Positions 49,501 to 59,278 of a stretch of DNA of 64,000 bases are shown piece after piece. The DNA is from Chloroflexota bacterium. GTDB lineage: Bacteria > Chloroflexota > Anaerolineae > DTLA01. Location of the stretch: NCBI GenBank assembly GCA_014874485.1, contig JADBJK010000011.1, forward strand, positions 62,001 to 126,000, in the 5' to 3' direction. Both the position numbers and the translations under genes were made by a program. The notes beneath the pieces are model-generated. The model was not told the DNA's origin, made no database searches, and saw nothing but the letters and a program-made list of their open reading frames with translations. Positions within the stretch are counted from its first letter, which is position 1, and each line of letters opens with the position of its first letter.

Positions 49501-50907
49501 ATGCTGACCCTTGGCGACATTATCCAGGCCACAATCGGCACAGAGACCAAAGGCTTACCGGGGAGCGAACGCCCCATCCGGGACGTGGTCATTGATTCGC
49601 GCCAGGCTGGCCCCGATTGCCTGTTCGTGGGCCTGAAGGGCGCGTCCGTGGACGGCTCGGATTTCGCAGACGACGCCATCGCCAAAGGCGCGGTGGCGGT
49701 CATCGTCTCGCGCGCGCCTGCGGGTGCGGCGCAAGTCTGGACCCGCGACGCGGCGGCCGCCAGCATCACGCCGCCCATCGCCCTCGTTGTCCCCGACACG
49801 CTGTGGGCGCTGCAGGAACTGGCCGCCTACTGGCGACGGCGCATGACCGTGCGCGTCGTGGGTGTTACGGGCAGCGTGGGCAAGACCGTTACCAAGGAAC
49901 TCACGGCGTCGGTCCTGTCGCGCCGCTACGTAACGCTGCGGAACGAGGGCAACCTGAACAACGAAATCGGCCTGCCGCTGACCCTGCTGAAGGTTACGCC
50001 CAAGACCGAGTACGCCGTCCTTGAGATGGGCATGTACGCGCTGGGCGAAATCGCGCGGCTGGCCGAAATCGCCCTGCCGTCGGTGGGCGTCGTTACCAAC
50101 GTGGAGCCGGTCCACCTGGAGCGGCTGGGCACCATAGAGCGCATCGCCCAGGCCAAGTCGGAACTGGTGCAGGCACTGCCCGCCGACGGCGTGGCCGTCC
50201 TCAACGGCGACGACCCGCGCGTCCGCGCCATGGCCGCGCTGACCAAGGCCAGGGTCTTCACCTACGGCCTCACGCCCGACTGCGACCTGTACGCCACCGA
50301 CATTGAAAGCCAGGGGCTAGAGGGCATTCGGTTCCGACTGCACTACCGCGGCGAGGCCATCCACGCGCGGGCCGCCCTGCTCGGCACCCACTCGGTCCAC
50401 ACCGCCCTGGCTGCGGCGGCGGTGGCGCTGAACGAGGGCCTCTCGTGGCAGGAAATCATGGCGGGACTGATGGATGTCTCGGCTCAACTGCGGCTCATCG
50501 CCACGCCTGCCATCCGCGGTGCGCTCATCCTGGACGACACGTACAACGCAAGTCCCAAGTCCACCATCGCCGCGCTCAATTTGCTGGCAGAGTTGAAAGG
50601 GCGTAGGATTGCGGTTTTGGGCGACATGCTGGAACTCGGCGCGCTGGAGGACGAGGGACACCGCAAGGTCGCGCGACGGGCCATTGAGGTCGTCTCGCGC
50701 CTCATCACCGTGGGCAAGCGCGGGCGCATCATCGGCGAGGAAGCCCTGGCGTGTGGCATGTCGCCCGAGAACGTGGTCATCGTGGACACGAACCAGGACG
50801 CGATCCGTATCCTTTCCGAGTGGATACAGGAGGGGGATATCATTCTAGTCAAGGGTTCCCGCGGAATGCACATGGAAGACATTGTGAAGGCGCTTCGGGC
50901 CTCATGA
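49501..50907 (+). CDS. murF: UDP-MurNAc-tripeptide:D-Ala-D-Ala ligase
   Basis: MurF adds D-Ala-D-Ala to UDP-MurNAc-tripeptide in the cytosol. The 468-residue ligase has the P-loop GVTGSVGKT, the RNEGNLNNEIGLPLTLL block typical of MurF and the LDDTYNASPKS loop. It starts 10 bp after ftsI. murE is not in this window; the usual ftsI-murE-murF order lacks murE here. Confidence 0.96.
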   Translation: MLTLGDIIQATIGTETKGLPGSERPIRDVVIDSRQAGPDCLFVGLKGASVDGSDFADDAIAKGAVAVIVSRAPAGAAQVWTRDAAAASITPPIALVVPDTLWALQELAAYWRRRMTVRVVGVTGSVGKTVTKELTASVLSRRYVTLRNEGNLNNEIGLPLTLLKVTPKTEYAVLEMGMYALGEIARLAEIALPSVGVVTNVEPVHLERLGTIERIAQAKSELVQALPADGVAVLNGDDPRVRAMAALTKARVFTYGLTPDCDLYATDIESQGLEGIRFRLHYRGEAIHARAALLGTHSVHTALAAAAVALNEGLSWQEIMAGLMDVSAQLRLIATPAIRGALILDDTYNASPKSTIAALNLLAELKGRRIAVLGDMLELGALEDEGHRKVARRAIEVVSRLITVGKRGRIIGEEALACGMSPENVVIVDTNQDAIRILSEWIQEGDIILVKGSRGMHMEDIVKALRAS

Positions 50908-50916
50908 GGTGATAGA

Positions 50917-51897
50917 TTGGCAAGTTCACTGGCGTTAGGGACAATCTCGTTCTTGCTGGCGGTCTTCTGGGGCGGCCCGCTCATCAAGTTGCTCAAGAAG
51001 TATCGCATCGGCAAGCAAATCCGTGTGGACGGCCCATCCAGCCACATGGTCAAGATGGGCACGCCCACCATGGGCGGGTTGATGACCATCATCCCCGTGC
51101 TGCTCATCACCGCCGCGCTCAACCTGCCCAACCTGCGCGGCCTTGACCTTATCGGGCGGTCCATCCTGCTGCCCATGGGCGTCATGCTGGCCTACGGCAT
51201 CCTGGGCGCGATTGACGACCTGGCAGGCGTCCGGGGCACAAGGGGCACAGGGCTTCTGGCGCGCTACAAGTTCCTGTGGCAGGTGCTCATCGCCATCATC
51301 GTGGCCATCGGGCTTCACTTCGGGCTGGGCCTGCGCAGCGTCGCCATCCCCACCATCCCGTACAAGATTGACATCGGCCTGTGGTACCTGCCCATCGCCG
51401 TCTTCATCATCGTGGGCAGCACCAACGCAGTCAACCTCACCGACGGCTTGGACGGGCTGGCGGGCGGCACGGTGGCCATCGCGTTCACGGCCTACGGCGT
51501 CATCGCCTACCTTCAGGGGCAGGTGTATCTCGTCAACTTCTGCTTCACCGTCGTGGGCGCGACGCTGGCGTTCCTATGGTACAACGCCCACCCCGCCATG
51601 TTGTTCATGGGTGACACGGGTTCGCTATCCCTGGGCGCCACGCTGGGCACCGTCGCCCTGATGACCGGCCAGTGGCTCCTGCTGCCCGTGGTCGGCATCA
51701 TCTTCGTGGCCGAGGCGCTGTCGGACATCCTACAGGTGGCGTACTTCAAACTGACGAAGGGCAAGCGCATCTTCAAGATGGCGCCCATCCACCATCATTT
51801 TGAACTCAAGGGCTGGTCGGAGGTGCAGGTTACCCTGCGCTTCTGGTTCATCGCCATGCTGGCCGCCATGCTCGGCGTGGCACTCGCGTTGATCTAG
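50917..51897 (+). CDS. mraY: Phospho-MurNAc-pentapeptide transferase
   Basis: MraY makes lipid I at the inner membrane. The 326-residue polytopic protein has about ten helices, the TPTMGG loop, the metal-binding NLTDGLDGLAGG and FMGDTGSL motifs and the HHHFELKGW loop. It starts at TTG with AGGTGA 4 nt upstream and follows murF by 9 bp. Confidence 0.97.
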   Translation: MASSLALGTISFLLAVFWGGPLIKLLKKYRIGKQIRVDGPSSHMVKMGTPTMGGLMTIIPVLLITAALNLPNLRGLDLIGRSILLPMGVMLAYGILGAIDDLAGVRGTRGTGLLARYKFLWQVLIAIIVAIGLHFGLGLRSVAIPTIPYKIDIGLWYLPIAVFIIVGSTNAVNLTDGLDGLAGGTVAIAFTAYGVIAYLQGQVYLVNFCFTVVGATLAFLWYNAHPAMLFMGDTGSLSLGATLGTVALMTGQWLLLPVVGIIFVAEALSDILQVAYFKLTKGKRIFKMAPIHHHFELKGWSEVQVTLRFWFIAMLAAMLGVALALI

Positions 51898-51900
51898 GAT

Positions 51901-53310
51901 ATGTACTCAGACGAGACCGATTTCCGAAACCGAAGAGTTACCATCATCGGGGCGGCCCGCGAGGGCATCGCTCTGGCGCGGTTCCTGCACGCCCAGGGAG
52001 CGCGCGTCATCCTCAGCGACATCCAGCCCGAGCGCGCCCTTGCCGCCAATCTGGAGGCCATCCGCGGCCTGCCCATTGACCTGCGGCTCGGCGGCCACCC
52101 CGAATCCATCCTGGACACCGACGTGGTCTTCGTCAGCCCTGGCGTCCCGCTGGAGATTCCCATCCTGCGCGAAGCCGTGCGTCGGGGCATCCCCCTCAGC
52201 AGCGAGACGCGGCTCTTCGTCCGCCTGTGCCCCGCCCCCATCGTCGGCATCACGGGGAGCAGCGGCAAGACGACCACCACCGCCATGACCGGCGAGATGC
52301 TGAAACAGGCCGGCTTCCGCACCTTCGTTGGCGGCAACATCGGACGGCCGCTCATCGGCCACCTGCACGAAATCCGCCCCACCGACAAGGTGGTCATGGA
52401 ACTGTCCAGTTTCCAGTTGGAGATGCTGGGCGCAAGCCCCCACATCGCCGCCATCCTGAACATCACGCCCAACCATCTGGACCGCCACCCGAACATGGAA
52501 GCCTACATCGCCGCCAAGCGCGGGATTCTGGCCCACCAGACGGCGGAGGACATGGCCGTGCTGGGCTACGACAACGCCACGACTCGCGGCCTCGCCGGCA
52601 AGTACCAGGGGCGGGTGTTCTTCTTCAGTCGCAGGGAGCGCGTGTCCGCAGGCAGTTTCCTGGACGGCGACGCGCTGACGCTCCAAGTGAAGGGCGCGCC
52701 CGAACGGATTTGCAGCCGCGGCGACCTGCGCCTGCGCGGCGAGCACAATCTGGAGAACGCCCTGGCTGCCTCGCTCCTGGCGCGGCTGGCGGGCGCGCCT
52801 GTGGACGCCATCGCCCACGTCTGCGCCACGTTCCGCGGCGTGGAGCACCGCCTGGAGTTCGTCGCCACCATCCGCGGCGCGCACTTCTACGACGACTCCA
52901 TCGCCACCACGCCCGAACGGGCCGCCGCGGCCCTGCGTTCGTTTACCGAACCCATCGTCCTGCTGGCGGGTGGGCGCGACAAACACCTGCCCTGGGAGGA
53001 GATGGCCGACCTCACCGTGCGGCGCGTGCGGCACCTGGTGCTGTTCGGGGAGGCGGCGGGGCTGATAGAGAGAGCCGTGTCCGAGGCCATGCGACGGGCC
53101 GAAGGGCAGGCGGTGCTCAGCGGCATCCACGTCGTCCAGCGGCTGGAGGAGGCCGTCCCGCTGGCCGCCGACCTGGCCCAGCCCGGCGATGTGGTGCTCC
53201 TGGCCCCTGGCGGCACGAGTTTTGACGCCTTCCGCGACTTCGCCGAGCGCGGACAACGGTTCAAGGAACTGGTGCGCAGCCTGCAATCGCAGACAGACGG
53301 TGCGGATTAG
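51901..53310 (+). CDS. murD: UDP-MurNAc-L-alanine:D-glutamate ligase
   Basis: MurD adds D-Glu to UDP-MurNAc-L-Ala. The 469-residue enzyme has an N-terminal Rossmann domain (VTIIGAAREGIALARFL), the P-loop GITGSSGKTTT and the ELSSFQLE and NHLDRH blocks. It starts 3 bp after mraY, so the two are coupled. Confidence 0.96.
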   Translation: MYSDETDFRNRRVTIIGAAREGIALARFLHAQGARVILSDIQPERALAANLEAIRGLPIDLRLGGHPESILDTDVVFVSPGVPLEIPILREAVRRGIPLSSETRLFVRLCPAPIVGITGSSGKTTTTAMTGEMLKQAGFRTFVGGNIGRPLIGHLHEIRPTDKVVMELSSFQLEMLGASPHIAAILNITPNHLDRHPNMEAYIAAKRGILAHQTAEDMAVLGYDNATTRGLAGKYQGRVFFFSRRERVSAGSFLDGDALTLQVKGAPERICSRGDLRLRGEHNLENALAASLLARLAGAPVDAIAHVCATFRGVEHRLEFVATIRGAHFYDDSIATTPERAAAALRSFTEPIVLLAGGRDKHLPWEEMADLTVRRVRHLVLFGEAAGLIERAVSEAMRRAEGQAVLSGIHVVQRLEEAVPLAADLAQPGDVVLLAPGGTSFDAFRDFAERGQRFKELVRSLQSQTDGAD

Positions 53311-53323
53311 GAGAGACCCAGCC

Positions 53324-54529
53324 ATGGCGACGCGCATCCGCAAGAGCAAACTGGACATCCCGCTGCTGGGCACGACCATCGGGTTGACGCTGTTCGGCCT
53401 GGTGGCGGTGTGGGCCACGTCCATCCCCGACGCCATGCTCTGGTTCGGCGGCGATGCAGCGCTGCACTTCGTCCTGAGCCAGACCCAGTGGCTGCTCATC
53501 GGCATCCTTGTTGCGGCGGCGGTGTTCGCCATAGGCTACCGCAACCTGACGCGGCTGGTTCCCGCGCTGGCGGTGGCCGTCTTGCTCCTGCTCATCGCCG
53601 TCTTCGTCGTCGGCAAGTCCGACTACGGCTCGTACCGGCGGTTGGAAATCTTCGGCCTGTCCATACAGCCCAGCGAGATCGCCAAGCCCGTGCTCATCCT
53701 GTACCTAGCGTGCTGGCTCTCGTCCAAGCGGGACAAACTCAACGACATAGATGCCGCCCTCATCCCCTTCCTCATCCTGGTCGGGATCTATCTAGCCCTC
53801 ATCTTGTTGCAGCCGAACCTGTCCACGGCCATCATTCTCGCTGCGGTCTCGGTTACCATGCTCTATCTGGCCGGAGCCGCCACGCGCCAGGTGCTGACGG
53901 TGATCGGAGGCGGCGGCGTCCTGACCGTGATCATCGCCATGCTCATCCCCTACCAGCGGGCACGCATCCTCGGCCTTTTCGGCGGCAACAGCAGCGCCGC
54001 GACCCAGAGTCAGTTCGTGGAAACGCTAACCCGCTCGGCGGGGATGTTCGGGCACGGCATTGACGCACTCCAAGCGCAGGCGCAACTGGTGCGCGGCGCT
54101 CACATGGACTTCGTCTTCGCTTTCGTAACCTACGGCTTCGGCGTGTTCACCGCGCTGCTCCTGCTAGCGGCGTTTCTGTTCTTCGGCTATCGGGCGACCC
54201 GCATCGCCCAGCACGCGCAGTCCGAGACGGGCATGCTGGCCGCAGCGGGCATCGGCGTGTGGATCCTTCTGCAGGCGCTCGTCCACATCGGGGTGAACGT
54301 GGGCGTGCTGCCCATCACCGGCCTCACGCTGCCATTCGTCAGTTACGGCGGCACGTCCCTGGTGGCGTGCCTCATGGGCACGGCCATCCTGCTCAGCATC
54401 TCCAGCGACACCCAGCGCAAGGAGACCAAGACAAGTGCGGCTTATCTTTACGGGGGGAGGAACCGGCGGCCACGTGTATCCAGCGTTAGCCGTCGCGCAG
54501 GCGCTACGCGCCGGCGGGCACGGGGATGA
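53324..54529 (+). CDS. ftsW: SEDS glycosyltransferase FtsW
   Basis: FtsW polymerises septal glycan from lipid II with FtsI. The 401-residue protein has about ten helices, the GSYRRLEIFGLSIQPSEIAK motif, the conserved Asp in AHMDFVFA and the FVSYGGTS end. The loop after that Asp reads VTYGFG where most FtsW have an E-E-L-G stretch. The ATG at 53324 has AGGAG 10 nt upstream. The arginine-rich tail runs 95 bp into murG in another frame. Confidence 0.95.
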   Translation: MATRIRKSKLDIPLLGTTIGLTLFGLVAVWATSIPDAMLWFGGDAALHFVLSQTQWLLIGILVAAAVFAIGYRNLTRLVPALAVAVLLLLIAVFVVGKSDYGSYRRLEIFGLSIQPSEIAKPVLILYLACWLSSKRDKLNDIDAALIPFLILVGIYLALILLQPNLSTAIILAAVSVTMLYLAGAATRQVLTVIGGGGVLTVIIAMLIPYQRARILGLFGGNSSAATQSQFVETLTRSAGMFGHGIDALQAQAQLVRGAHMDFVFAFVTYGFGVFTALLLLAAFLFFGYRATRIAQHAQSETGMLAAAGIGVWILLQALVHIGVNVGVLPITGLTLPFVSYGGTSLVACLMGTAILLSISSDTQRKETKTSAAYLYGGRNRRPRVSSVSRRAGATRRRARG

Positions 54530-55529
54530 GGTCTGGTACATGGGCCGCGGCAATAGCATAGAGCAGACACTGGCCGAGCGGGCCGGATTGCCGTTCGCGG
54601 CGGTCCCTGCCGCGCCGGTGCGCGGGACCGGTCCGGTGCGCCTCGCGCTCAACGTGGCGAACCTGGTGCGGGGCACGTGGAGAGCCGCGGGTATCCTGCG
54701 CCGCCTGCGGCCGGATGCCATCTTCGCCACGGGCGGGTACGTATCGGTGCCGGTGGTCGTCGCGGGCTGGCTGCGCCGCACGCCCAGCCTCATCTACCTG
54801 CCCGACATGGAGCCGGGCCTGGCGGTCAGAGCACTGGCGCGCATCGCTACCCGCGTCGCCGTAACCGCGGAGGAAGCCGCCCGCCATTTCCGCGCCGGCA
54901 AGGTCATCGTTACCGGCTACCCCGTGCGGCAGGAGTTCGCGGCGCTGCACCGAGACGCAGCGCGGCAAAGGCTGTCGCTCGCCGATGGCAAGGTGGTGCT
55001 CGTCTTCGGCGGGAGCCGCGGCGCAAGCGCGCTCAACAAGGCGGTGGAAGCCTCGCTGGAGGACATCCTGGAGATGGCGGAACTGGTGCACGTCTGCGGC
55101 GAGGGCGACTACGACGCCCTATCGGCGCGGCGCGCGTCGCTGCCCGCCGACAAGCAGGCGCGCTACCACCTGTTCGCCTACTTGCACGACCTGCCGGCGG
55201 CGATGGTGGCGGCGGACCTGGTCATCTCACGGGCCGGCGCGTCGGTGCTGGGCGAGTTCACGGCGGCGGGCGTGCCTTCCATCCTGGTGCCCTACCCCTA
55301 CGCGGGGCAGCACCAGATGACCAACGCGCGCTATCTCGCCGACCACGGCGCGGCCGTCGTGATTGAGAACGACCGGCTGGGCGCGGACTTGCTGCCCACC
55401 GTGCGCGAACTGCTGGCGGATGACGCCCGCCGCGAAGCCATGCGAGAGAGCGCCCGCCGATTGGCGCGGCCCAACGCAGCGCAGGCGCTCGCGCAGGTCT
55501 TGCGGTCGCTCGCCGCCGAGGGGGTCTAG
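54435..55529 (+). CDS. murG: UDP-GlcNAc--lipid I GlcNAc transferase MurG
   Basis: MurG makes lipid II on the inner face of the membrane. The 364-residue GT28 protein has the GGGTGGHVYPALA loop at its very start and the C-terminal SRAGASVLGEFTAAG and PYPYAGQHQMTNA donor-binding blocks. In place of the usual HEQN-xxPG loop it has YLPDMEPGLA. GTG start with AAGGAG 10 nt upstream, inside the end of ftsW. Confidence 0.95.
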   Translation: MRLIFTGGGTGGHVYPALAVAQALRAGGHGDEVWYMGRGNSIEQTLAERAGLPFAAVPAAPVRGTGPVRLALNVANLVRGTWRAAGILRRLRPDAIFATGGYVSVPVVVAGWLRRTPSLIYLPDMEPGLAVRALARIATRVAVTAEEAARHFRAGKVIVTGYPVRQEFAALHRDAARQRLSLADGKVVLVFGGSRGASALNKAVEASLEDILEMAELVHVCGEGDYDALSARRASLPADKQARYHLFAYLHDLPAAMVAADLVISRAGASVLGEFTAAGVPSILVPYPYAGQHQMTNARYLADHGAAVVIENDRLGADLLPTVRELLADDARREAMRESARRLARPNAAQALAQVLRSLAAEGV

Positions 55530-55530
55530 C

Positions 55531-56085
55531 GTGAAGGTCGTCGTGGATCAGGCGCTTCTGCTCAATATCCTGATCGCGGTGTGCGCGGTCCTTGGCCTGC
55601 GCCGTGGCGTTGCCAGGGAGTTGGTGGTGCTCATTGGCATCGTCATCGGGTTTGTGGTGTCGTCCACGGTTTCAGGCTACGTGCCGACGGTGGTTGCGTT
55701 CGGGCAGAAGGCGTTCGGCCTGACCAAAGGGGGAGCCGCACCATCGGCAGCCTCGGTCCTTCCGGGGAAGACGGGCGACCTGGTCGTGTTCGGGGCGATT
55801 CTCCTGGTCAGCATCGTGTTCGCGCGGATGGTGCGGAAGCCACCCAAGGGGATCGCCAACCGATTCCTTGGCGCAATCGTCGGGGGTGTCGACGGCTTCC
55901 TCATCGGCCGATTCGTCTTTCCGCGCGTTTTCGTGGAGCCGGAGACGATGTTCGTAGTGTCGGGCCTGAAGGCGCAGTCGCACTTCAGCCCGGGCAATAC
56001 GGCAGCCGCCGTCATCGTGTTCATCATCGTGCTCATCGGGCTAGGAATCAAGCAATCATCGCCGCCCAAGAAGAAACAGGCGTAG
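55531..56085 (+). CDS. CvpA-like membrane protein, first of two
   Basis: The 184-residue protein begins with hydrophobic helices around GLRRGVARELVVLIGIVIGF, the RGxxRE arrangement of the CvpA family, and has two further helices and a basic tail (KKKQA). CvpA proteins are linked to envelope stability and colicin V export but lack a defined reaction. GTG start with GAGGGGG 6 nt upstream and 1 bp after murG. Its place inside dcw suggests an envelope role. Assignment is by residue pattern only. Confidence 0.65.
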   Translation: MKVVVDQALLLNILIAVCAVLGLRRGVARELVVLIGIVIGFVVSSTVSGYVPTVVAFGQKAFGLTKGGAAPSAASVLPGKTGDLVVFGAILLVSIVFARMVRKPPKGIANRFLGAIVGGVDGFLIGRFVFPRVFVEPETMFVVSGLKAQSHFSPGNTAAAVIVFIIVLIGLGIKQSSPPKKKQA

Positions 56086-56123
56086 CCGGTCTCAACGACC
56101 CGTAGAGAGGGAGTGGAGAAGTC

Positions 56124-56669
56124 GTGGGACCTATTGAAGTGTTGTGGGGTTCGCTGGTCGTCGTGTTCGGCCTCATCGGCCTGGTGCGCGGCTTCCTGAA
56201 GGAGGTCGGCGTTACCACCGTGCTGGCCTTCCTGCTGTTCCTGCTGACCTTCTTCGCCAAGCAGATCACGCAGGCGCTGGACATGCTGGTGGTGCTCGTG
56301 CGCGTCTCGCCGCCCGACAGCCCGCAGGCGAACCTGGTGCGATACGGCGTGTACGCAGGCGTCATCATCCTGACTGCATTCATTTCGTACCAGGGCGAGA
56401 CGCTGGCATTTGAAGGCCGACCGGTCCCAGGCCCATTTGGCATCCTCCTCAACCTGATTATCGGCCTGTGGAACGGCTATCTGATCATCGGGAGCCTGTG
56501 GTACTACATGCACCAGTTGAACTATCCGATTTCGCTGTTCGGCCTGTTCCAGCAGCCCCTGTCGCCGGCGGCGACGGTGATGGTAACGTTGCTGCCCGAG
56601 GCACTGATTCCAGCATATGGCTTCCTGGCGCTGGCAGCGTTCCTCATCTTCATGCGGGTGGTCAAGTAG
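56124..56669 (+). CDS. CvpA-like membrane protein, second of two
   Basis: The 181-residue protein has about five helices and a VFGLIGLVRGFLKEVGVTTVLAF start that fits the RGxxKE pattern of CvpA. It differs clearly in sequence from the preceding protein, so the pair is an old duplication or two family branches. GTG start with GGAG 5 nt upstream. The stop overlaps the murC start. Confidence 0.6.
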   Translation: MGPIEVLWGSLVVVFGLIGLVRGFLKEVGVTTVLAFLLFLLTFFAKQITQALDMLVVLVRVSPPDSPQANLVRYGVYAGVIILTAFISYQGETLAFEGRPVPGPFGILLNLIIGLWNGYLIIGSLWYYMHQLNYPISLFGLFQQPLSPAATVMVTLLPEALIPAYGFLALAAFLIFMRVVK

Positions 56670-58126
56670 TGAGCGCATTCCGCGGCCGCATTGCCGAACG
56701 GAACAACGGCATCGTGAACCTCGCCGAGGTGCGACACGTGCACCTGGTGGGCATCGGCGGGGCAGGCATGAGCGCCATCGCCGTCATCCTGCTGGCGCGC
56801 GGCCTTGAGGTCTCCGGCTCGGACCTGCAGGCCAATGCCCAGACCGAGGCGCTGGCCCGGCACGGCGCGCGCATCTTCGTCGGCCACGCGCCCGACAACG
56901 TCCGCGGCGCGGACCTGGTCGTCGTCTCCTCGGCCATTTCGCCGTCCAACCCCGAATGGCAGGCGGCGGTGCGGCTGGGCATCCCGGTCGTGAAGCGCGG
57001 GCCGGTGCTGGCCGCCCTGCTGGCCGGCAAGGTGGGCATCGCCGTCGCGGGCAGCCACGGCAAGACGACGACCGCGGGACTCATCGCCTTCCAGTTGAGC
57101 GAGGCCGGCCTAGACCCGTCGTTCATCATCGGCGGCGTGGTGGAGAACTTCGGCGCCAACGCCCGCGCCGGGAGCGGCCCCCACTTCGTGCTGGAGGCCG
57201 ACGAGTACGACCGCACGTTCCTGGCGCTGCGCCCCCACGTCGCCGTCATCACCAACGTGGAGATGGACCATCCCGACTGCTTCCGGGACGAGGATGACCT
57301 GCGCCAGGCGTTCCTGGAGTTCGCGGCCCACACCATTCCCGGCGGCCTCGTCCTGGCCTGGGCCGAAGACCCGGCCGTGGTAGCGTTGGCCCAGGAGGCC
57401 GCGTCCATCGCCGGCTGCGCCGTCCAGACGTTCGGGTTCGGCCCGGCCGCCACGTGGAGCGCACGCGACCTGAGGCCGCACGCCGAAGGGGGCACGGCGT
57501 TCGCCGTCCTGCGGGAGGGCCGCCAAGTCGCCCGCGCCCGCGTGGCCCTGCCCGGCCAGCACAACGTCGCCAACGGCCTGGCGGCGCTGGCCGCGGTCGC
57601 CTGGCTCGGCGTCCCGCCGGAGGCCGCCGCCGAATCCCTGGCCCGATTTCGCGGGACGCGGAGGCGGATGGAGGAGCGCGGCACCGTCGGGGGCATCGTC
57701 GTCCTGGACGACTACGCCCACCACCCGACCCAGATTGCGGCCACCCTTCGGGCGGTGCGGGAAAAGTACGGCCCGCGCCCGCTGTGGGCGGTGTTCCAGC
57801 CCCATACCTACAGCCGCCTCAAGACACTGTGGCAGGGGTTCGCCGCGTGCTTCGGCGACGCCGATCACGTCATCGTGCTGCCGGTCTATGCGGCCCGCGA
57901 GCCGCATGACCCCACGGTGCGGCCCGACCAACTGGCGCGACAGATGCCCCACCCCGACGTGCGTTACGCGGGCGGCCTGGACGCAGCGGCGGCCCTGCTG
58001 GTCGCACACGCGGAGCCAGATGCCGTCATCATCACCCTGGGCGCGGGCGATGAGTGGGTCGTGGGCGACCGCACCCTCGCCCTTCTGCGCCAAAACCTGG
58101 CCCAAACCTTGCAAGCGGGGAAGTAG
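56669..58126 (+). CDS. murC: UDP-MurNAc:L-alanine ligase
   Basis: MurC adds L-Ala, the first peptide residue, to UDP-MurNAc. The 485-residue enzyme has [12 protein letters not shown], the P-loop [31 protein letters not shown] and FQPHTYSR. The GTG at 56669 overlaps the stop of the second CvpA-like gene. The N-terminal 20 residues before EVRHVHLVG are a small extension, so a later GTG is possible. Confidence 0.96.
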   Translation: MSAFRGRIAERNNGIVNLAEVRHVHLVGIGGAGMSAIAVILLARGLEVSGSDLQANAQTEALARHGARIFVGHAPDNVRGADLVVVSSAISPSNPEWQAAVRLGIPVVKRGPVLAALLAGKVGIAVAGSHGKTTTAGLIAFQLSEAGLDPSFIIGGVVENFGANARAGSGPHFVLEADEYDRTFLALRPHVAVITNVEMDHPDCFRDEDDLRQAFLEFAAHTIPGGLVLAWAEDPAVVALAQEAASIAGCAVQTFGFGPAATWSARDLRPHAEGGTAFAVLREGRQVARARVALPGQHNVANGLAALAAVAWLGVPPEAAAESLARFRGTRRRMEERGTVGGIVVLDDYAHHPTQIAATLRAVREKYGPRPLWAVFQPHTYSRLKTLWQGFAACFGDADHVIVLPVYAAREPHDPTVRPDQLARQMPHPDVRYAGGLDAAAALLVAHAEPDAVIITLGAGDEWVVGDRTLALLRQNLAQTLQAGK

Positions 58127-58129
58127 AGA

Positions 58130-59272
58130 ATGCGATCAGGGGGAATGGGAGGAAAACGGAAAATCCGAGTTGGCGTCATCCTCGGCGGGCGCTCCGGCGA
58201 GCACGAGGTCTCGCTGGTCTCCGCCCAGTCGGTGATGAACGCCATGGACAAAACCAAATACGAGGTCATCCCGATTGCCATCACCAAAGAGGGGCGGTGG
58301 ATCGCGGGCGGCGACCCCGTCGCGGCGCTGAAGGGCCTGCCGGCGGAAGACACGCACCACACGGCCCTGCTCGGCGACCCCACCCAGCGCGGGCTGGTGC
58401 CCCAAGACGCCATGGAGGCGGTGGAGCGCGCGGCCCCGGTGGAACTGGACGTCGTCTTCCCGGTGCTCCACGGCCCCTACGGCGAGGACGGCACGGTGCA
58501 GGGCCTGCTGGAACTGGCCGACATCCCCTACGTGGGGGCCGGCGTACTGGGGTCTGCCCTGGGCATGGACAAGGCCGCGATGAAGGATGTCTTCAAGGCC
58601 CACGGCCTGCCCATTGTCCGATACCGGGTGTACAAGCGGCTGGAACTGGACCGGAATCAGAAGCAGGTGGAAGACGAGATTGAGCGGGAACTGGGCTATC
58701 CCTGTTTCGTCAAGCCGGCGAACCTGGGATCCAGCGTCGGCGTGTCCAAGGTGCACGACCGCGCCGAACTGGGCCCCGCCCTGCTCCTGGCCGCGTCCTA
58801 CGACCGCAAAATCGTGGTGGAGCAAGGCATCAACGCCAGGGAGATTGAGTGCAGCGTGCTCGGCAACGACGAGCCGGAGGCATCGGTGCTGGGGGAAATC
58901 ATCCCCTGCAACGAGTTCTACGATTACAACGCCAAGTACATAGACGGCCGCTCGGAACTCGTGATTCCCGCGCCGCTGCCCGATGACCTGGCCCAGCGGA
59001 TTCGCCAACTGGCCATCCAGGCGTTCCTCGCGGTGGACTGCGCCGGGATGGCCCGGGTGGACTTCCTGCTGGATCGGGACACGCTTGATGTTTATGTCAA
59101 CGAGGTCAACACGATACCGGGCTTCACCGCCATCAGCATGTATCCAAAACTCTGGGAGGCGAGCGGCCTGCCCTACCCGGCCCTGATTGACCGGCTGATA
59201 GAACTGGCCCTGGAGCGGCACGAGGAGAAACGCCGCACCCGGACCTCGTACACGCCGAAGGCAAAGGAATAG
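58130..59272 (+). CDS. ddl: D-alanine--D-alanine ligase
   Basis: Ddl makes the D-Ala-D-Ala used by MurF. The 380-residue ATP-grasp enzyme has [11 protein letters not shown], the [24 protein letters not shown] block, [13 protein letters not shown] and the EVNTIPGFT metal site. The active-site Tyr type (Y-D-Y-N-A-K) fits D-Ala specificity rather than D-lactate. It starts 3 bp after murC. Confidence 0.95.
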   Translation: MRSGGMGGKRKIRVGVILGGRSGEHEVSLVSAQSVMNAMDKTKYEVIPIAITKEGRWIAGGDPVAALKGLPAEDTHHTALLGDPTQRGLVPQDAMEAVERAAPVELDVVFPVLHGPYGEDGTVQGLLELADIPYVGAGVLGSALGMDKAAMKDVFKAHGLPIVRYRVYKRLELDRNQKQVEDEIERELGYPCFVKPANLGSSVGVSKVHDRAELGPALLLAASYDRKIVVEQGINAREIECSVLGNDEPEASVLGEIIPCNEFYDYNAKYIDGRSELVIPAPLPDDLAQRIRQLAIQAFLAVDCAGMARVDFLLDRDTLDVYVNEVNTIPGFTAISMYPKLWEASGLPYPALIDRLIELALERHEEKRRTRTSYTPKAKE

Positions 59273-59278
59273 CGCGCA

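Noticed and set aside
52227-53225. A 332-codon frame on the same strand inside murD
   Set aside because: It is a +1 shadow of murD, rich in Pro/Arg/His/Gly with no conserved motif.
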